The notes under the pieces are model-generated. The model worked only from the letters and a program-made list of their open reading frames with translations, made no database searches and was not told where the DNA came from. A stretch of DNA of 64,000 bases from Sphingomonas sp. 35-24ZXX (GTDB lineage: Bacteria; Pseudomonadota; Alphaproteobacteria; Sphingomonadales; Sphingomonadaceae), in assembly GCF_000786215.1 (NCBI RefSeq), contig NZ_JROG01000001.1, forward strand, positions 310,001 through 374,000. The letters are read 5' to 3'. Below are positions 26,298 through 37,193 of the stretch, piece after piece (the first letter of the stretch is position 1; each line of letters starts with the position of its first letter). The translations under genes and the position numbers were made by a program.

Positions 26298-27704
26298 ATG
26301 ACGGCGGTTACAGCCAGTTCCAGTCCCGACCTGATCGCCAAGGGCAGCCTTGGGATCGAAATCCGCGCGCTGCTTCTGCTCGCGGGACCGCTGGTGCTGG
26401 GCAATCTGGCGCAGATGGCGATCCACACCACCGAGGTGATCATCCTGGGACGGTACGACGTCCAGGCGCTGGCCGCCGCCGCACTGGCGGTGAACCTGTA
26501 TTTCGCGTGCGGCACGTTCGGCATGGGGCTGATGACGGCGGCCTCGCCGATGATCGCGGCTGAGCGTGGGCGACGCAAGTCGTCGGTGCGCGATATCCGG
26601 CGCACCGTGCGACAGGGCTTCTGGGTGGCGCTGACCGTTTGCCTGCCGATCTGGGCGGTGCTGTGGAATTCGGAAAAGCTGTTCCTGCTGATGGGCCAGC
26701 AGCCCGATCTGTCGCGCGATGCCGGGCATTTCATGCGCGTGGCGATGTGGGGCCTGCTGCCCTGGCTGCTGCAGTTCGTGCTGCGCATGTATGTGTCCGC
26801 GCTCGAACGGCCGATCTGGGGCGTGATCGTCACGTTGTGCGGCGTGGGGGTGAATCTCATCGTCTGCTGGGCCTTGGTGTTCGGCAATATGGGCTTTCCC
26901 GAAATGGGGCTGATGGGGGCGGCGACCGCCAATCTGGTGGCCAACTGCACCCTGTTTGCGGTGATGGCACTGGTCGTCACCACCGTCCGACCGTTCCGCC
27001 GCTACCGGCTGTTCGGGCGCTTCTGGGTGGCGGACTGGGCCCGCTACCGGGGGCTGTTCCGGCTGGGCCTGCCGATCGCCATCACCTTTGCCTTCGAGGT
27101 CGCGATCTTCAGCTCGGCCGCGTTCCTGATGGGGCTGATCAGCCGCGATTCGCTCGCGGCGCATGCGGTCGCCATCCAGATCGCCTCGTTCGCCTTCATG
27201 GTGCCCTTCAGCCTGTCGCAGGCCGCAACGGTGCGCGTCGGGCTGCATCATGGTGCGCGCGATTCGCAAGCCGCCGGGCGCGCAGGCTGGGCGGCGCTGG
27301 GGCTGGGCGTGATCTCGGCCTGCCTGATGTCCGCGATCATGGCGTTTTTCCCCGATGCCCTGGTAGGGTTGTTCATCGATCCGCTCGATGCCAGCGCGGC
27401 TGCCGCCTTCTCGCTGGCGCTCAGCTTCCTGCTGGTCGCCGCGATCTTCCAGCTGGTCGATGCGGTGCAGGCAGTCGGGGCAGGGGTGCTGCGCGGGCTG
27501 CAGGATACGCGCTGGCCGATGCTGTTTGCCGCTTTCGGCTATTGGGTGGTCGGCATGGGCACCGCCTGGTTCTTCGCCTTCCGCCTGGGCTGGGATGGCG
27601 TCGGCGTGTGGGTGGGCCTTGCCGCCGGCCTGGCCGTGGTCTCGGTGCTGATGGTCGCGCGCTGGATGATGCGCGAGCGGCTGGGGCTGGGGGTGTATGG
27701 CTGA
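26298..27704 (+). CDS. MATE family multidrug/sodium efflux transporter
   Basis: A 468-residue inner-membrane protein with about twelve hydrophobic segments in two similar halves, starting LLLLAGPLVLGNLAQMAIHT and later LFRLGLPIAITFAFEVAIFS, the pseudo-repeat expected for MATE/NorM carriers. VLRGLQDTRWPMLFAAFGYW near the C-terminus is also typical. The substrate is unknown. It overlaps hrpB by eight bases. Confidence 0.93.
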   Translation: MTAVTASSSPDLIAKGSLGIEIRALLLLAGPLVLGNLAQMAIHTTEVIILGRYDVQALAAAALAVNLYFACGTFGMGLMTAASPMIAAERGRRKSSVRDIRRTVRQGFWVALTVCLPIWAVLWNSEKLFLLMGQQPDLSRDAGHFMRVAMWGLLPWLLQFVLRMYVSALERPIWGVIVTLCGVGVNLIVCWALVFGNMGFPEMGLMGAATANLVANCTLFAVMALVVTTVRPFRRYRLFGRFWVADWARYRGLFRLGLPIAITFAFEVAIFSSAAFLMGLISRDSLAAHAVAIQIASFAFMVPFSLSQAATVRVGLHHGARDSQAAGRAGWAALGLGVISACLMSAIMAFFPDALVGLFIDPLDASAAAAFSLALSFLLVAAIFQLVDAVQAVGAGVLRGLQDTRWPMLFAAFGYWVVGMGTAWFFAFRLGWDGVGVWVGLAAGLAVVSVLMVARWMMRERLGLGVYG

Positions 27705-30141
27705 GCTGCCGATCCATGCAGTCCTGCCCGATCTGCTGGCGGCGCTCGCGACCAGCCCAAACGCCGTCCTCGTCGCACCGCCCGGGGCAGGCAAGACCAC
27801 CACCGTTGCGCCCGCGCTGCTCGATCAGCCCTGGTGCACCGGGCAGGTGCTGCTGCTCTCGCCGCGCCGCCTTGCCGCGCGCGCCGCCGCCGAACGCATG
27901 GCGGTGCTGGCGGGCGAACCGGTGGGCCAGACCATCGGCTATGCGACGCGGATGGACAGCAAGAGCAGCGCAGCGACGCGCGTGCTGGTGTTGACCGAAG
28001 GCATCTTCGTCAATCGCATCCAGGCCGATCCCGAGCTGGCCGGGGTATCGGCGGTGCTGTTCGACGAGGTGCACGAGCGCAGCCTCGACAGCGATTTCGG
28101 CCTCGCGCTGGCGCTGGAAGCGCAGGGCGCATTCCGGCCCGATCTCAGGCTGCTCGCCATGTCTGCCACGCTTGATGGCGCGCGGTTCTCGACGCTGATG
28201 GGCGATGCGCCGGTGCTGTCCAGCGAGGGCCGATCGCACCCGCTGGATCTGCGTTACGTGGGGCGGCGCGGCGAGCAGCGGATCGAGGATTCCATGGCGC
28301 AGGCGATCCGAACCGCCTTGCGCGACGAGGTGGAAGGCGATGTCTTGGCCTTCCTCCCCGGCGTCGCGGAGATCGCGCGGGTGCAGGAGCGTCTCGCCAC
28401 CCTGGGCGATGGCATCGCGGTGCTGCCGCTGCACGGCACGCTGACCCCGCCCGAGCAGCGCGCCGCGATCCGCCGCGATCCGGACGGCCGCCGCAAGGTC
28501 ATTCTCGCCACCAGCATCGCCGAGACCAGCCTCACCATCGATGGCGTGCGGATCGTGGTCGACAGCGGTCTGGCGCGGCGCGCGCGCTATGATCCGCTGG
28601 CCGCGACCACAAGGCTGGTGACGGAACGCGCCAGCCAGGCCGCAGCGACCCAGCGGGCGGGCCGTGCCGCGCGGCAGGGGCCGGGCGTGGCCTATCGGTT
28701 GTGGGAAGAGGCGGCCACCGGAGGCCTGCCACCGTTCGATCCGCCCGAAATTCTCGACAGCGACCTTGCCCCGCTGGTGCTGCAATGCGCCGCCTGGGGG
28801 GAGAGCGATCCGCTGCGCCTCAACTGGCTCGATCCGCCGCCCGCGCCCTTGCTGGCAGGAGCGTGCAAGCGGCTCATCGCGCTGGATGCAATTGACGGAG
28901 GCGGTGCGATTACCGCGACCGGCCGGGCGATCGCGGCGCTTCCGTTGCCGCCGCATCTCGCTGCGATGCTGCTCAAGGGAGCCGAGGCAGGCTGCGCGAT
29001 GCTGGCAGCAGAGATTGCGCTGCTGCTCCAGGAACGCGGCCTCGGTGGGCAGGGCGAGGACCTGGATGCGCGGCTGATGCGCTGGCGCAGCGACCGGGGC
29101 GAGCGGGCAGGCAAATCGCGCAAGCTGGCACAGCGCTGGGCACAGCTTGCCGAGCGGCAGGTACAAGCCGGGGCGCGGCAGGACATTCCGCCTGCCATCC
29201 TGCTGGCCATTGCCTATCCCGACCGCGTGGCCAAGCGCCGCGATGCCGCAGGCGAGGCCTGGGCCAGTGCGGGCGGACGCAGCTTCCGACTCGATCCCGC
29301 GTCGTCGTTGATCACCGCGCAGTGGCTCGCCATCGGCGACGTGCAGGGCAAGGCGGCGGATGCGCGCATCCTCAGCGCCTTCGCGCTCGATCCGAGCGAC
29401 GTTGAAACGCATCTGGCCGGGCGGATCGAGCGGGTCAGCCGCTGCAGCTTCGCGCTGGCCGAGCGCCGTGCCGAGGCCCGGCTGGAGCGCAGGCTGGGTG
29501 CGATCCGGCTGGCAAGCGGTCCGGACGCTGCGCCGTCGCCCGAAGCCCTGTGCGCCGCGCTGATCGGCGGGGTGCGCGAGCACGGACTGGAGCTGCTCGA
29601 CTGGGGCGACAAGGCGCAGGCCTTGCGCCAGCGCGCGGCCTTTGCTGGCATCGACGCGCTCGACGATGCGACCTTGCTGGCGTCGCTGGATGATTGGCTC
29701 GCCCCGCTGCTCGCCGGGGACCGTTCGCTTTCGGCTGCGACAGCGGGACACCTGCACAATGCGCTGCAGGGTCTGCTGGGCTGGGATGCAGCGCAGACGG
29801 TCGACCGGATCGCGCCGCCGGAGTTTACCAGTCCCGCTGGAACGCGTCATGCCATCGATTATGCCGCCACCGCCGGGCCAACGGTCGAGTTGCGTGTGCA
29901 GGCGCTGTATGGGCTCGATACGCACCCGGTCGTCGGGCGTGATCGTATCCCGCTCGTCCTGTCACTGACATCGCCTGCCGGCCGCCCGATCCAGACCACC
30001 TGCGATCTGCCCGGTTTCTGGCGCGGCAGCTGGCGCGATGTCGCCAAGGACATGCGCGGCCGCTACCCACGCCACCACTGGCCGGACGCACCCTGGGAGG
30101 CGCAGGCGAGCCTCGCGACGAAGAAGCGGCAGGGGATCTGA
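27697..30141 (+). CDS. hrpB: ATP-dependent helicase HrpB
   Basis: An 814-residue DEAH/RHA-type helicase. The Walker A motif APPGAGKTTTVAPAL and the DEVH Walker B (VLFDEVHERSLDSD) are in the first domain; LAMSATLDG (SAT motif), then SIAETSLTIDGV and QRAGRAARQGPG (motif VI) are in the second. The C-terminal DUF1998/HrpB_C part ends with FWRGSWRDVAKDMRGRYPRH, diagnostic of HrpB. The biological role is poorly defined in the family. It starts within the end of the MATE gene. Confidence 0.95.
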   Translation: MAELPIHAVLPDLLAALATSPNAVLVAPPGAGKTTTVAPALLDQPWCTGQVLLLSPRRLAARAAAERMAVLAGEPVGQTIGYATRMDSKSSAATRVLVLTEGIFVNRIQADPELAGVSAVLFDEVHERSLDSDFGLALALEAQGAFRPDLRLLAMSATLDGARFSTLMGDAPVLSSEGRSHPLDLRYVGRRGEQRIEDSMAQAIRTALRDEVEGDVLAFLPGVAEIARVQERLATLGDGIAVLPLHGTLTPPEQRAAIRRDPDGRRKVILATSIAETSLTIDGVRIVVDSGLARRARYDPLAATTRLVTERASQAAATQRAGRAARQGPGVAYRLWEEAATGGLPPFDPPEILDSDLAPLVLQCAAWGESDPLRLNWLDPPPAPLLAGACKRLIALDAIDGGGAITATGRAIAALPLPPHLAAMLLKGAEAGCAMLAAEIALLLQERGLGGQGEDLDARLMRWRSDRGERAGKSRKLAQRWAQLAERQVQAGARQDIPPAILLAIAYPDRVAKRRDAAGEAWASAGGRSFRLDPASSLITAQWLAIGDVQGKAADARILSAFALDPSDVETHLAGRIERVSRCSFALAERRAEARLERRLGAIRLASGPDAAPSPEALCAALIGGVREHGLELLDWGDKAQALRQRAAFAGIDALDDATLLASLDDWLAPLLAGDRSLSAATAGHLHNALQGLLGWDAAQTVDRIAPPEFTSPAGTRHAIDYAATAGPTVELRVQALYGLDTHPVVGRDRIPLVLSLTSPAGRPIQTTCDLPGFWRGSWRDVAKDMRGRYPRHHWPDAPWEAQASLATKKRQGI

Positions 30142-30239
30142 GACGCGTGACGACAAGGCGGATAGCCACAGCACGCTTGACCCGAACGCCCCGGCTGTAG
30201 CAAAGGCGCGTCGATCACATTTTCCCGGGACGGATACCA

Positions 30240-30518
30240 ATGGCCGCACGAATCTATCAGCGCCCCAAGAACGCCATGCAGTCGGGTCGCGCGCTTACCG
30301 ATCTGTGGGTGCTCGAATTCGAGCCCGCCGAAGCGAAGAAGCCCGATCCTTTGACCGGCTGGGCAGGATCTGGCGATACCCAGCAGCAGGTGGTGCTGAA
30401 ATTCCCCGATCTGGATGCTGCCAAGGCCTATGCCGACAAGTACGGCATTGCCGTTCGCATCGAGCAGACACCTCCGCGCCGCCTGAAGATTCAGGCCTAT
30501 GCCGATAATTTTCGCTGA
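30240..30518 (+). CDS. ETC complex I subunit (NDUFS4-like)
   Basis: A 92-residue protein: ARIYQRPKNAMQSGRALTDL, WVLEFEP, DPLTGWAGSGDTQQQVVLKF and AYADKYGIAVRIEQTPPRR. This matches the bacterial homologue of the mitochondrial complex I accessory subunit NDUFS4 (PF04800), present in alphaproteobacteria outside the nuo operon. It probably stabilises NADH dehydrogenase at the membrane. It converges on ruvX with a hairpin between. Confidence 0.92.
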   Translation: MAARIYQRPKNAMQSGRALTDLWVLEFEPAEAKKPDPLTGWAGSGDTQQQVVLKFPDLDAAKAYADKYGIAVRIEQTPPRRLKIQAYADNFR

Positions 30519-30526
30519 CTTTTAAC

Positions 30527-30548
30527 GCTGAGCGGTCAATCGCTCAGC
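30527..30548. terminator. hairpin between converging genes
   Basis: GCTGAGCG and CGCTCAGC form a perfect 8-base stem with a 6-base loop, overlapping the ruvX stop codon. The T tract is weak on both sides, so it may act as a bidirectional terminator or merely protect 3' ends. Confidence 0.5.
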
Positions 30549-31002
30549 TTACCATCGCGTCGATCGCACCCTGAAGGATGAAGGCCGCCGCCGCGCTGTC
30601 GACACGTTCGGCGCGCTTGGCGCGGCTCATGTCTGCATCGATCATCGCGCGCTCGACGGCCTGGGTCGACCAGCGTTCGTCCTGCAGGAAGATCGGCAGG
30701 CCCAGTATCGCGATGTTTCGCGCAAAGGCGCGCACGCTTTGCGTCTGCGGGCTGTCGGTGCCGTCCATGTTGAGCGGGAGGCCGATGACCAGGCCGGTGA
30801 TCTGCTGATCGCGCACCAGCTGCTCGATCTGCTCCTTGTCCTTGCCGAACTTGGTGCGCTTGATCGTCTTGGCTGCGGTGGCAAAGCTCCATCCCGCATC
30901 GCAGAACGCGGTGCCGATGGTCTTGCTGCCGACATCGAGCCCGATCAGCCGCCCGCCCTCAGGCAGTGCGTCGCGGAATTCTGCCGCCTGCGTCGTGATC
31001 AG
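30544..31002 (-). CDS. ruvX: RuvX/YqgF family putative Holliday junction resolvase / pre-16S rRNA nuclease
   Basis: An RNase H-fold protein of 152 residues: [54 protein letters not shown] and [16 protein letters not shown], with the conserved Asp, Glu and Asp positions. YqgF/RuvX has been assigned to 16S rRNA 5'-end maturation and to junction resolution. No ATG, GTG or TTG sits where the family N-terminus should be. CTG at 31002 overlaps the upstream stop as CTGA and gives the expected start [13 protein letters not shown]. Confidence 0.88.
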   Translation of the reverse strand: MITTQAAEFRDALPEGGRLIGLDVGSKTIGTAFCDAGWSFATAAKTIKRTKFGKDKEQIEQLVRDQQITGLVIGLPLNMDGTDSPQTQSVRAFARNIAILGLPIFLQDERWSTQAVERAMIDADMSRAKRAERVDSAAAAFILQGAIDAMVS

Positions 31003-32117
31003 CGCACCAGAAATGCCTTCACCCTCCGCTCTGCATCCGCCCGGACATTGACCCAGAACAGCGGATAGTCGTACACATGGTAGTTGTTGCCGGGCAGCAC
31101 ATAGTTGCCCATCTGGGGCTCGCCGCCGAGCAGCAGCAGGCCACGATCGTCGCAGCGGGCAGGAACGACACCGGGGGTGATCACGCCATCGGTCAGTTCC
31201 TCGTTCGGCACCAGCGTGCCGAGGTTCCTGTCTGCAGTGGCCTCGTCGCCCATCACGCCCGTCAGCGGGTTGACGCACAGCATCGGGGTCGTCCCGCGCA
31301 GGGTTCCGTCAAAGCCGACGCTGGCATCATAGACCGAGAGGATCAGATCGGGTTCTGCCGGTTCGCCAAAGCTCTGCCAGCCCAGCATGCAATTCGCCTG
31401 ATCGGGATCGGTGCACGGCGGCAGGCCGAGCGCGAGCAGATCGGTGGTGAGAGAGACAGGCCAGCCGATGACATAGGCGGCGACGATCCGGTCGGCGAGC
31501 GGACGGGTCACGACGCGCTGGCGCATCAATGTGGTCAGGTGCAGCGCGCCCTGGCTGTGGCCGGCGATGATGATAGGCATGTCTTCGGGGATTTCGGCGA
31601 TGAACTCGTCAAAGGCGGCAAGCACGTCGCTATAGGCGGCGTCGAACGCCATCTGTGCTTCGGGCTTGTCGGTGAGAAAGGCGCCGATCGCTGCCTGGCG
31701 ATAGCGCGGCGCCCAGATCTGGCCGATGCCGTTGAAGACGCTCGCCTGGCTGCGCAGGAAGATGCGCGCGCGATCCTGCGATTCCTGGTCACCCAGCGGT
31801 GCATTCCACAGCTCGCGCTTCATGTACGATGTGGGGTGGACATAGAACACCGCTACCTTGGGGGCGTCGGTGGGCTCGAAGCCTTCGGGCGTCCACAGCG
31901 CCGGATTGTCGCTGCCGGTGATTTCGGGCCGCGAGAACCACATTTTCTGGTCCGCATACGCACTTGTCTCGACCGCCTCGGGTTTGACGAACTCGGTGGA
32001 CGGCACAAAGGCTGCAGCAAAAATCTGCTGGGGAAACAGCCGGTAAAGGGCAAATGCTGCGACGAGAAGAAAGATGATCGTCGCGATCAGATACAGGAAC
32101 TTGCGGGCCAAAAACAC
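30999..32117 (-). CDS. DUF3089 family alpha/beta-hydrolase, membrane anchored
   Basis: 372 residues beginning with GTG after GGAGAGT. One N-terminal membrane segment ([20 protein letters not shown]) is followed by a hydrolase domain containing [12 protein letters not shown] and the nucleophile elbow [13 protein letters not shown]. The ending [20 protein letters not shown] is typical of DUF3089. The substrate is unknown. Its stop overlaps the presumed ruvX start. Confidence 0.87.
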   Translation of the reverse strand: MFLARKFLYLIATIIFLLVAAFALYRLFPQQIFAAAFVPSTEFVKPEAVETSAYADQKMWFSRPEITGSDNPALWTPEGFEPTDAPKVAVFYVHPTSYMKRELWNAPLGDQESQDRARIFLRSQASVFNGIGQIWAPRYRQAAIGAFLTDKPEAQMAFDAAYSDVLAAFDEFIAEIPEDMPIIIAGHSQGALHLTTLMRQRVVTRPLADRIVAAYVIGWPVSLTTDLLALGLPPCTDPDQANCMLGWQSFGEPAEPDLILSVYDASVGFDGTLRGTTPMLCVNPLTGVMGDEATADRNLGTLVPNEELTDGVITPGVVPARCDDRGLLLLGGEPQMGNYVLPGNNYHVYDYPLFWVNVRADAERRVKAFLVR

Positions 32118-32269
32118 TCTCCGAACGGCGGGCAGGGCGGTCCAGCGACTTGCCCGTCTTGTCGGGGCATATAGGTGCAGGCCCTGCGCACTGCCAGCGG
32201 TGTTTGATCCCGCAGTTGCAGCATTTGCCCGCTTGATGGCAGCGCGGCCCGGTGCTAGCCGCTAAGCCC

Positions 32270-32557
32270 ATGTCAGTAGATAGCAAAACCGTGAAGAAGA
32301 TCGCCAACCTGGCGCGGATCGCCATGACCGATGCCGAGGTGGAAGCGATGGTCCCCGAATTCAACGGCATATTGGGCTGGGTCGAGCAACTCGGCGAGGT
32401 CGACGTCACCGGCGTCGAGCCGATGACCGCCGTCATCCCCAATAGCCTGCGCCTGCGTGAGGATGTCGTCACCGACGGCGACATCCGCGACAAGGTGCTG
32501 GCCAATGCGCCCGCCGCCGAACACGGCTTTTTCGGCGTTCCGAAAGTGATCGAATAA
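32270..32557 (+). CDS. gatC: Asp-tRNA(Asn)/Glu-tRNA(Gln) amidotransferase subunit GatC
   Basis: The small subunit that stabilises GatA in the transamidation of misacylated Glu-tRNA(Gln)/Asp-tRNA(Asn). The 95-residue protein has [39 protein letters not shown] and [20 protein letters not shown]. The ATG at 32270 fits the family N-terminus; a GTG six codons earlier is less likely. It is followed 2 bases later by gatA. Confidence 0.95.
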   Translation: MSVDSKTVKKIANLARIAMTDAEVEAMVPEFNGILGWVEQLGEVDVTGVEPMTAVIPNSLRLREDVVTDGDIRDKVLANAPAAEHGFFGVPKVIE

Positions 32558-32559
32558 CC

Positions 32560-34044
32560 ATGACCGACCTTACCGATCTCGGCATTGCCGACATCCGCAA
32601 CGGCGTGCGCGCCGGAACCTTCAGCGCGCGTGAAGTGGCAAGCGCCTTCAATGCGAACGTTGCTTCGGCCAAGGCGCTGAACGCCTTCCTCATCGATACG
32701 CCGGAACATGCGCTGGCCGCCGCCGATGCGATTGATGCGAAGCGCGCTGCGGGCGATGACCTGCCGATCATGGCGGGCGTGCCGATCGGCATGAAGGATC
32801 TGTTCTGCACCGTCGGCGTGGAAGCGCGCGCGGCGAGCGAAATCCTCAACGGTTTCAAGCCGACGTACGAATCCACCGTCAGCCAGAAGCTGTGGGATGC
32901 GGGCGCGGGCATGCTGGGCAAGCTCAACATGGACCAGTTCGCGATGGGATCGTCGAACGAGACCAGCGCGTTCGGCAACGTCATCTCGCCCTGGCGGCGC
33001 AACGACGGCGGCAACGCGCCTTTGGCGCCCGGCGGCTCTTCGGGCGGCAGCTCGGCCGCAATCGCCGCGCGGCTGTGCCCGGCGGCAACCGGCACCGATA
33101 CCGGCGGCTCGATCCGCCAGCCCGCCGCGTTTACCGGCATCAGCGGCATCAAGCCGACCTATGGCCGCTGCTCGCGCTGGGGCGTGATCGCGTTCGCCTC
33201 GTCGCTTGACCAGGCCGGCCCGATGGCGCGCGACGTGCGCGATTGCGCCATCATGCTCGAGGCGATGAGCGGCTTTGATCCCAAGGACGCAACCTCGCTC
33301 GACCTGCCCGTGCCCAATTGGGAGGCCGGATTGTCGGGCGATCTCAAGGGCAAGCGCGTTGGTATTCCCAAGGAATATCGCATGGACGGCATGAACGCTG
33401 ATGTCGCTGCGGTCTGGGAACAGGGCACGCAGTGGCTGCGCGATGCGGGTGCCGAAATCGTCGAGGTTTCGCTGCCGCATACGCGCTATGCGCTGCCGGC
33501 TTATTATATCATCGCCCCGGCAGAAGCCTCGTCCAACCTCGCGCGCTATGATGGCGTGCGCTATGGCCAGCGGACGCTGCCCGATGGTGCGGGCCTGCAG
33601 GACATGTACGCCGCGACCCGCGCTGCCGGCTTCGGCGGCGAGGTCAAGCGCCGCATCATGATCGGCACCTATGTGCTCTCCGCCGGTTTCTATGATGCCT
33701 ATTATACCCAGGCACAGAAGGTCCGTGCGCTGATTGCACGCGACTTTGCGCAGGTGTGGGAGCATTGCGACGTGCTGCTCGCGCCGACCGCGCCGAGTGC
33801 CGCATTCGGTCTGGGCGAGAACAGTGACGATCCGATCGCGATGTACCTGAACGACGTGTTCGCGGTGCCCGCTTCGCTGGCGGGCCTGCCCGCGATGTCG
33901 GTGCCCGGCGGTCTCGACAGCCAGGGCCTGCCGCTCGGTCTGCAGATCATCGGCAAGCCGCTCGACGAGCAGGGCGTGCTGAACGCAGGGCTGGCGATCG
34001 AGGAACGGGCCGGGTTTACGGCGCGTCCGGACAAGTGGTGGTAA
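32560..34044 (+). CDS. gatA: amidotransferase subunit GatA
   Basis: Glutaminase subunit of GatCAB, amidase-signature family, releasing ammonia that is passed to GatB. The Ser-cisSer-Lys triad is visible as Lys79 ([10 protein letters not shown]), Ser160 ([12 protein letters not shown]) and Ser184 ([13 protein letters not shown]). It is 494 residues, full length. gatC precedes it and gatB follows after two bases. Confidence 0.97.
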   Translation: MTDLTDLGIADIRNGVRAGTFSAREVASAFNANVASAKALNAFLIDTPEHALAAADAIDAKRAAGDDLPIMAGVPIGMKDLFCTVGVEARAASEILNGFKPTYESTVSQKLWDAGAGMLGKLNMDQFAMGSSNETSAFGNVISPWRRNDGGNAPLAPGGSSGGSSAAIAARLCPAATGTDTGGSIRQPAAFTGISGIKPTYGRCSRWGVIAFASSLDQAGPMARDVRDCAIMLEAMSGFDPKDATSLDLPVPNWEAGLSGDLKGKRVGIPKEYRMDGMNADVAAVWEQGTQWLRDAGAEIVEVSLPHTRYALPAYYIIAPAEASSNLARYDGVRYGQRTLPDGAGLQDMYAATRAAGFGGEVKRRIMIGTYVLSAGFYDAYYTQAQKVRALIARDFAQVWEHCDVLLAPTAPSAAFGLGENSDDPIAMYLNDVFAVPASLAGLPAMSVPGGLDSQGLPLGLQIIGKPLDEQGVLNAGLAIEERAGFTARPDKWW

Positions 34045-34046
34045 CA

Positions 34047-35549
34047 ATGACTGAATCAACCTATCGTATCCAGGGTGCCACCGGTGAGTGGGAGGTCGTG
34101 ATCGGCCTTGAAGTGCACGCTCAGGTCACAAGCCACGCCAAATTGTTCTCGGGCGCGTCGACCACCTTCGGCGCGGAGCCCAATGCGCAGGTGTCATTGG
34201 TCGATGCCGCGATGCCGGGCATGCTGCCGGTTCCCAACGGCGAATGCGTCCGCCAGGCAGTGCGCACGGGCATGGCGCTGAACGCGCAGATCAACCGCTA
34301 CTCGCGGTTCGATCGCAAGAACTATTTCTATGCCGATCTGCCGCAGGGTTACCAGATCAGCCAGCTTTACCATCCCATCGTCGGCGAGGGCGGGATCGAG
34401 ATCAGCCTCGACGAGAAGAACCCTGATGCGCAGACCAAGACCATCGGCATCGAGAGGCTGCACCTCGAGCAGGATGCGGGTAAGCTGATGCACGATCAGC
34501 ATCCCACGATGTCCTATGTCGATCTCAATCGCTGCGGTGTCGCGCTGATGGAAATCGTCTCGCGGCCCGACATGCGCTCGCCCGCTGAAGCCGGCGCGTA
34601 TCTGAAGAAGCTGCGCACGATCCTGCGCTATGTCGGCTCGTGCGATGGCAACATGGAAGAAGGCTCGATGCGCGCCGACGTCAACGTCTCGGTGCGCAGG
34701 CCCGGCGACGCGTTCGGCACCCGCACCGAGACGAAGAACGTCAATTCGGTGCGCTATGTGATGGCGACGATCGAGCACGAGGCGAACCGTCAGGTCGATG
34801 TGCTCGAAAGCGGCGGGTCGATCGTTCAGGAAACCCGGTTGTACGATCCGGACAAGAACGAGACACGGTCGATGCGGTCCAAGGAAGATGCGCACGATTA
34901 TCGCTATTTCCCCGATCCGGATCTGCTGCCGCTCGAGCTCGATGACGCATTCCTGGACGCTTGCAAGGCATCGCTGCCCGAGCTGCCCGATGCCAAGCGC
35001 AAGCGCTACGAGAGCGAACTGGGGCTGTCGGCCTATAATGCGGCGGTGCTGACCGCAGAGGCAGAGACTGCGCGCTGGTTCGAGGCGTTGCTGGACGAAT
35101 GTGCCAAGGCGCAGGGCAAGCCCGAGGCGGAAGTTGCCAAGGGTGCGGCCAACTGGCTGCTGTCTGAGCTTTATGGCGCGCTCAACCGCATGGGCCGTTC
35201 GATCGACGACAGCCCGGTGAGCCCGGCAGCAGGCGCGGAACTGATCGCGCTGGTCGCCGATGGCACGATTTCTGGCACCATCGCCAAGCAGGTCTTCGAG
35301 ATCATGCTCGAAACCGGCGATGGCGCGGGCAAGATCGTCGAGGAGCGCGGCCTCAAGCAGACATCGGATACCGGAGCCATCGAGGCGGCGATCGCCAAGG
35401 TTCTGGCCGATAATGCCGACAAGGTGGAGCAGTATCGCGGGGGCAAGGAGGCGCTGTTCGGCTTCTTTGTCGGTCAGACGATGAAGGCCATGCAGGGCAA
35501 GGCCAACCCCCAGTTGGTCAACGAACAGCTGAAGAAGATGCTTAACTAG
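34047..35549 (+). CDS. gatB: amidotransferase subunit GatB
   Basis: tRNA-binding kinase/amidation subunit of Gat[55 protein letters not shown] and the C-terminal YqeY-like helical domain ([12 protein letters not shown]...[10 protein letters not shown]) are present. I start at ATG 34047 ([10 protein letters not shown]); GTG 34035 would overlap gatA. Together, gatCAB implies that the organism charges Gln and/or Asn tRNA indirectly. Confidence 0.96.
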   Translation: MTESTYRIQGATGEWEVVIGLEVHAQVTSHAKLFSGASTTFGAEPNAQVSLVDAAMPGMLPVPNGECVRQAVRTGMALNAQINRYSRFDRKNYFYADLPQGYQISQLYHPIVGEGGIEISLDEKNPDAQTKTIGIERLHLEQDAGKLMHDQHPTMSYVDLNRCGVALMEIVSRPDMRSPAEAGAYLKKLRTILRYVGSCDGNMEEGSMRADVNVSVRRPGDAFGTRTETKNVNSVRYVMATIEHEANRQVDVLESGGSIVQETRLYDPDKNETRSMRSKEDAHDYRYFPDPDLLPLELDDAFLDACKASLPELPDAKRKRYESELGLSAYNAAVLTAEAETARWFEALLDECAKAQGKPEAEVAKGAANWLLSELYGALNRMGRSIDDSPVSPAAGAELIALVADGTISGTIAKQVFEIMLETGDGAGKIVEERGLKQTSDTGAIEAAIAKVLADNADKVEQYRGGKEALFGFFVGQTMKAMQGKANPQLVNEQLKKMLN

Positions 35550-35691
35550 TCTGGCGCAATTGGCCCTTTGCGGAATAATATGTAACATTTTAGTACGGCG
35601 CTTACGGGCTTACTTGATGTTAACAAATTGACCCGATAGCCGATGCCTAACAAGCCGAGGTGGGGGCGCCTGGTAGGGTCAGGCTCTATGG

Positions 35692-36987
35692 ATGTCCCCA
35701 TCCGGCGCGGATGGGGCTGGGCGCTTGCTGGTACATATCAAACCTGCTGACGTGGTGACGGGGATGTATATCCACGGCTTCGTCGGCTCGTGGTTTGATC
35801 ATCCGTTCTGGCGCAAGAAGTTCCTGCTGGAAGATGAAGACGACGTCATCAAGATCCGCCAGAGCCGGGTCGAGGCGGTCATCATCGATGGTGAGCGCGG
35901 CGCCGTCCCTGCGCCCAAGCCCGCGGTCGCGCCAAGCCTGCCGCCTGCTCCGAGACTGGCGACGCAGCCCAACCCGATGGCGCGGCGCTATGCTCCGCCC
36001 ACGGCCACCACGAAGGCAACCAGCTTCCGCCAGGAAACCAAGCGCGCCGCCCGGATCGTCGAGAAGTCCAAGAAGCAGGTCGGCGCGATGTTCGAGGCCG
36101 CGCGGATGGGGCAGGCGATCAAGATCGCCGATGTCGCGCCGCTGATCGATGAAATCCGCGAATCGGTGGAGCGCAACAATAAGGCGCTCACCAATCTTGT
36201 CCGGCTGAAAAGCAAGGACGAGTATACCTATATGCATTCGGTGGCGGTGTGCGCGCTGATGATCAACTTCGCCCGCAAGCTGGATCTGGACGAAGCCACC
36301 ATCCGCAACATGGGGATGGCAGGACTGCTGCACGATCTGGGCAAGATGGCGGTGCCGCAGATGATCCTCGACAAGGCGGGCCGGTTGACCGACGAAGAGT
36401 TCACGACGATCCGCAGCCATCCCGAACGCGGCCATGCGCTGATCGGCGACAATCCGGAAATCCCGGACGTGGCGCGCGATGTCTGTCTGCATCATCACGA
36501 AAAGATGGATGGCACCGGCTATCCGTTCGGTCTGCAAGGCAACGAGATCAGCATGGCGGCGCGGATGGGGGCGATCTGTGACGTATATGACGCCGTCACA
36601 TCGAATCGGCCCTACAAGGACCCCTGGTCGCCGTGCATGGCGTTGGGCCGGATGGCCCAATGGCGCGGGCATTTCGACGAGCGGCTGATGCAGGTCTTCA
36701 TCAACAGTCTGGGCCTGTACCCGGCGGGCGGACTGGTGCGGCTGAACGACCACCGGCTGGCGCTGGTGATCGACAATTGCGAGGACGATCCCTCGGCCAT
36801 TCGCGTGCGTCCGTTCTACTGCACATCGCGCCTGCAACTGCTCGATCCGGTCGAGATCATGATCGTCCAGGACCGTGGCCCGCAGATCCTGGGGACAGAG
36901 CGACCCGAGTTCTGGCACTTCGATGACTGGGATGCGCTGCGCGGCTCGATCCTCGCCCAGGGGCCGGGACTGTCGGCTGCGGCTTGA
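35692..36987 (+). CDS. HD-GYP cyclic-di-GMP phosphodiesterase with DUF3391 domain
   Basis: Predicted to hydrolyse cyclic di-GMP. An N-terminal DUF3391 domain ([17 protein letters not shown]...[15 protein letters not shown]) is followed by a proline-rich linker (residues about 70-110) and the HD-GYP domain: His182, the HD pair at 214-215 ([10 protein letters not shown]), and GYP at 276-278 in [14 protein letters not shown]. The conserved metal ligands therefore look intact. TTG 35725 ([10 protein letters not shown]) is an alternative start closer to the family N-terminus. It is the gene immediately upstream of the str operon. Confidence 0.92.
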   Translation: MSPSGADGAGRLLVHIKPADVVTGMYIHGFVGSWFDHPFWRKKFLLEDEDDVIKIRQSRVEAVIIDGERGAVPAPKPAVAPSLPPAPRLATQPNPMARRYAPPTATTKATSFRQETKRAARIVEKSKKQVGAMFEAARMGQAIKIADVAPLIDEIRESVERNNKALTNLVRLKSKDEYTYMHSVAVCALMINFARKLDLDEATIRNMGMAGLLHDLGKMAVPQMILDKAGRLTDEEFTTIRSHPERGHALIGDNPEIPDVARDVCLHHHEKMDGTGYPFGLQGNEISMAARMGAICDVYDAVTSNRPYKDPWSPCMALGRMAQWRGHFDERLMQVFINSLGLYPAGGLVRLNDHRLALVIDNCEDDPSAIRVRPFYCTSRLQLLDPVEIMIVQDRGPQILGTERPEFWHFDDWDALRGSILAQGPGLSAAA

Positions 36988-37193
36988 CCGCACGCGCGTT
37001 CGCCGCTAAGGGCCGCGCTCCGATTGCTGCGGAGCCCAGGCTTTCGCGAGAATCGGATATTAGCACAACACTGGCGCAGGGTGCGGGTGGATCAAAGGCG
37101 GAGCCTCCACCATATCGGCGCGCGGACACGCGCTCGGATCACGTATCAGGCGGCAGAGTAACCTTATACTCTACCAATCAGGTGAAGAGAAAC

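Noticed and set aside
27421-29925. 834-codon open frame on the minus strand
   Set aside because: Antisense to hrpB and MATE. Its translation is rich in Arg, Gln, Ala and His with no domain, as expected for the opposite strand of high-G+C coding DNA.
31789-34059. 756-codon open frame on the minus strand
   Set aside because: Antisense to gatA and gatC, which are unmistakable; no motif in the antisense translation.
35550-35691. AT-richer spacer after gatB with TTGACC and TTAAC words, considered as a CtrA or sigma-70 site
   Set aside because: No TTAA-N7-TTAA pair, and no -10 box at proper spacing from TTGACC.
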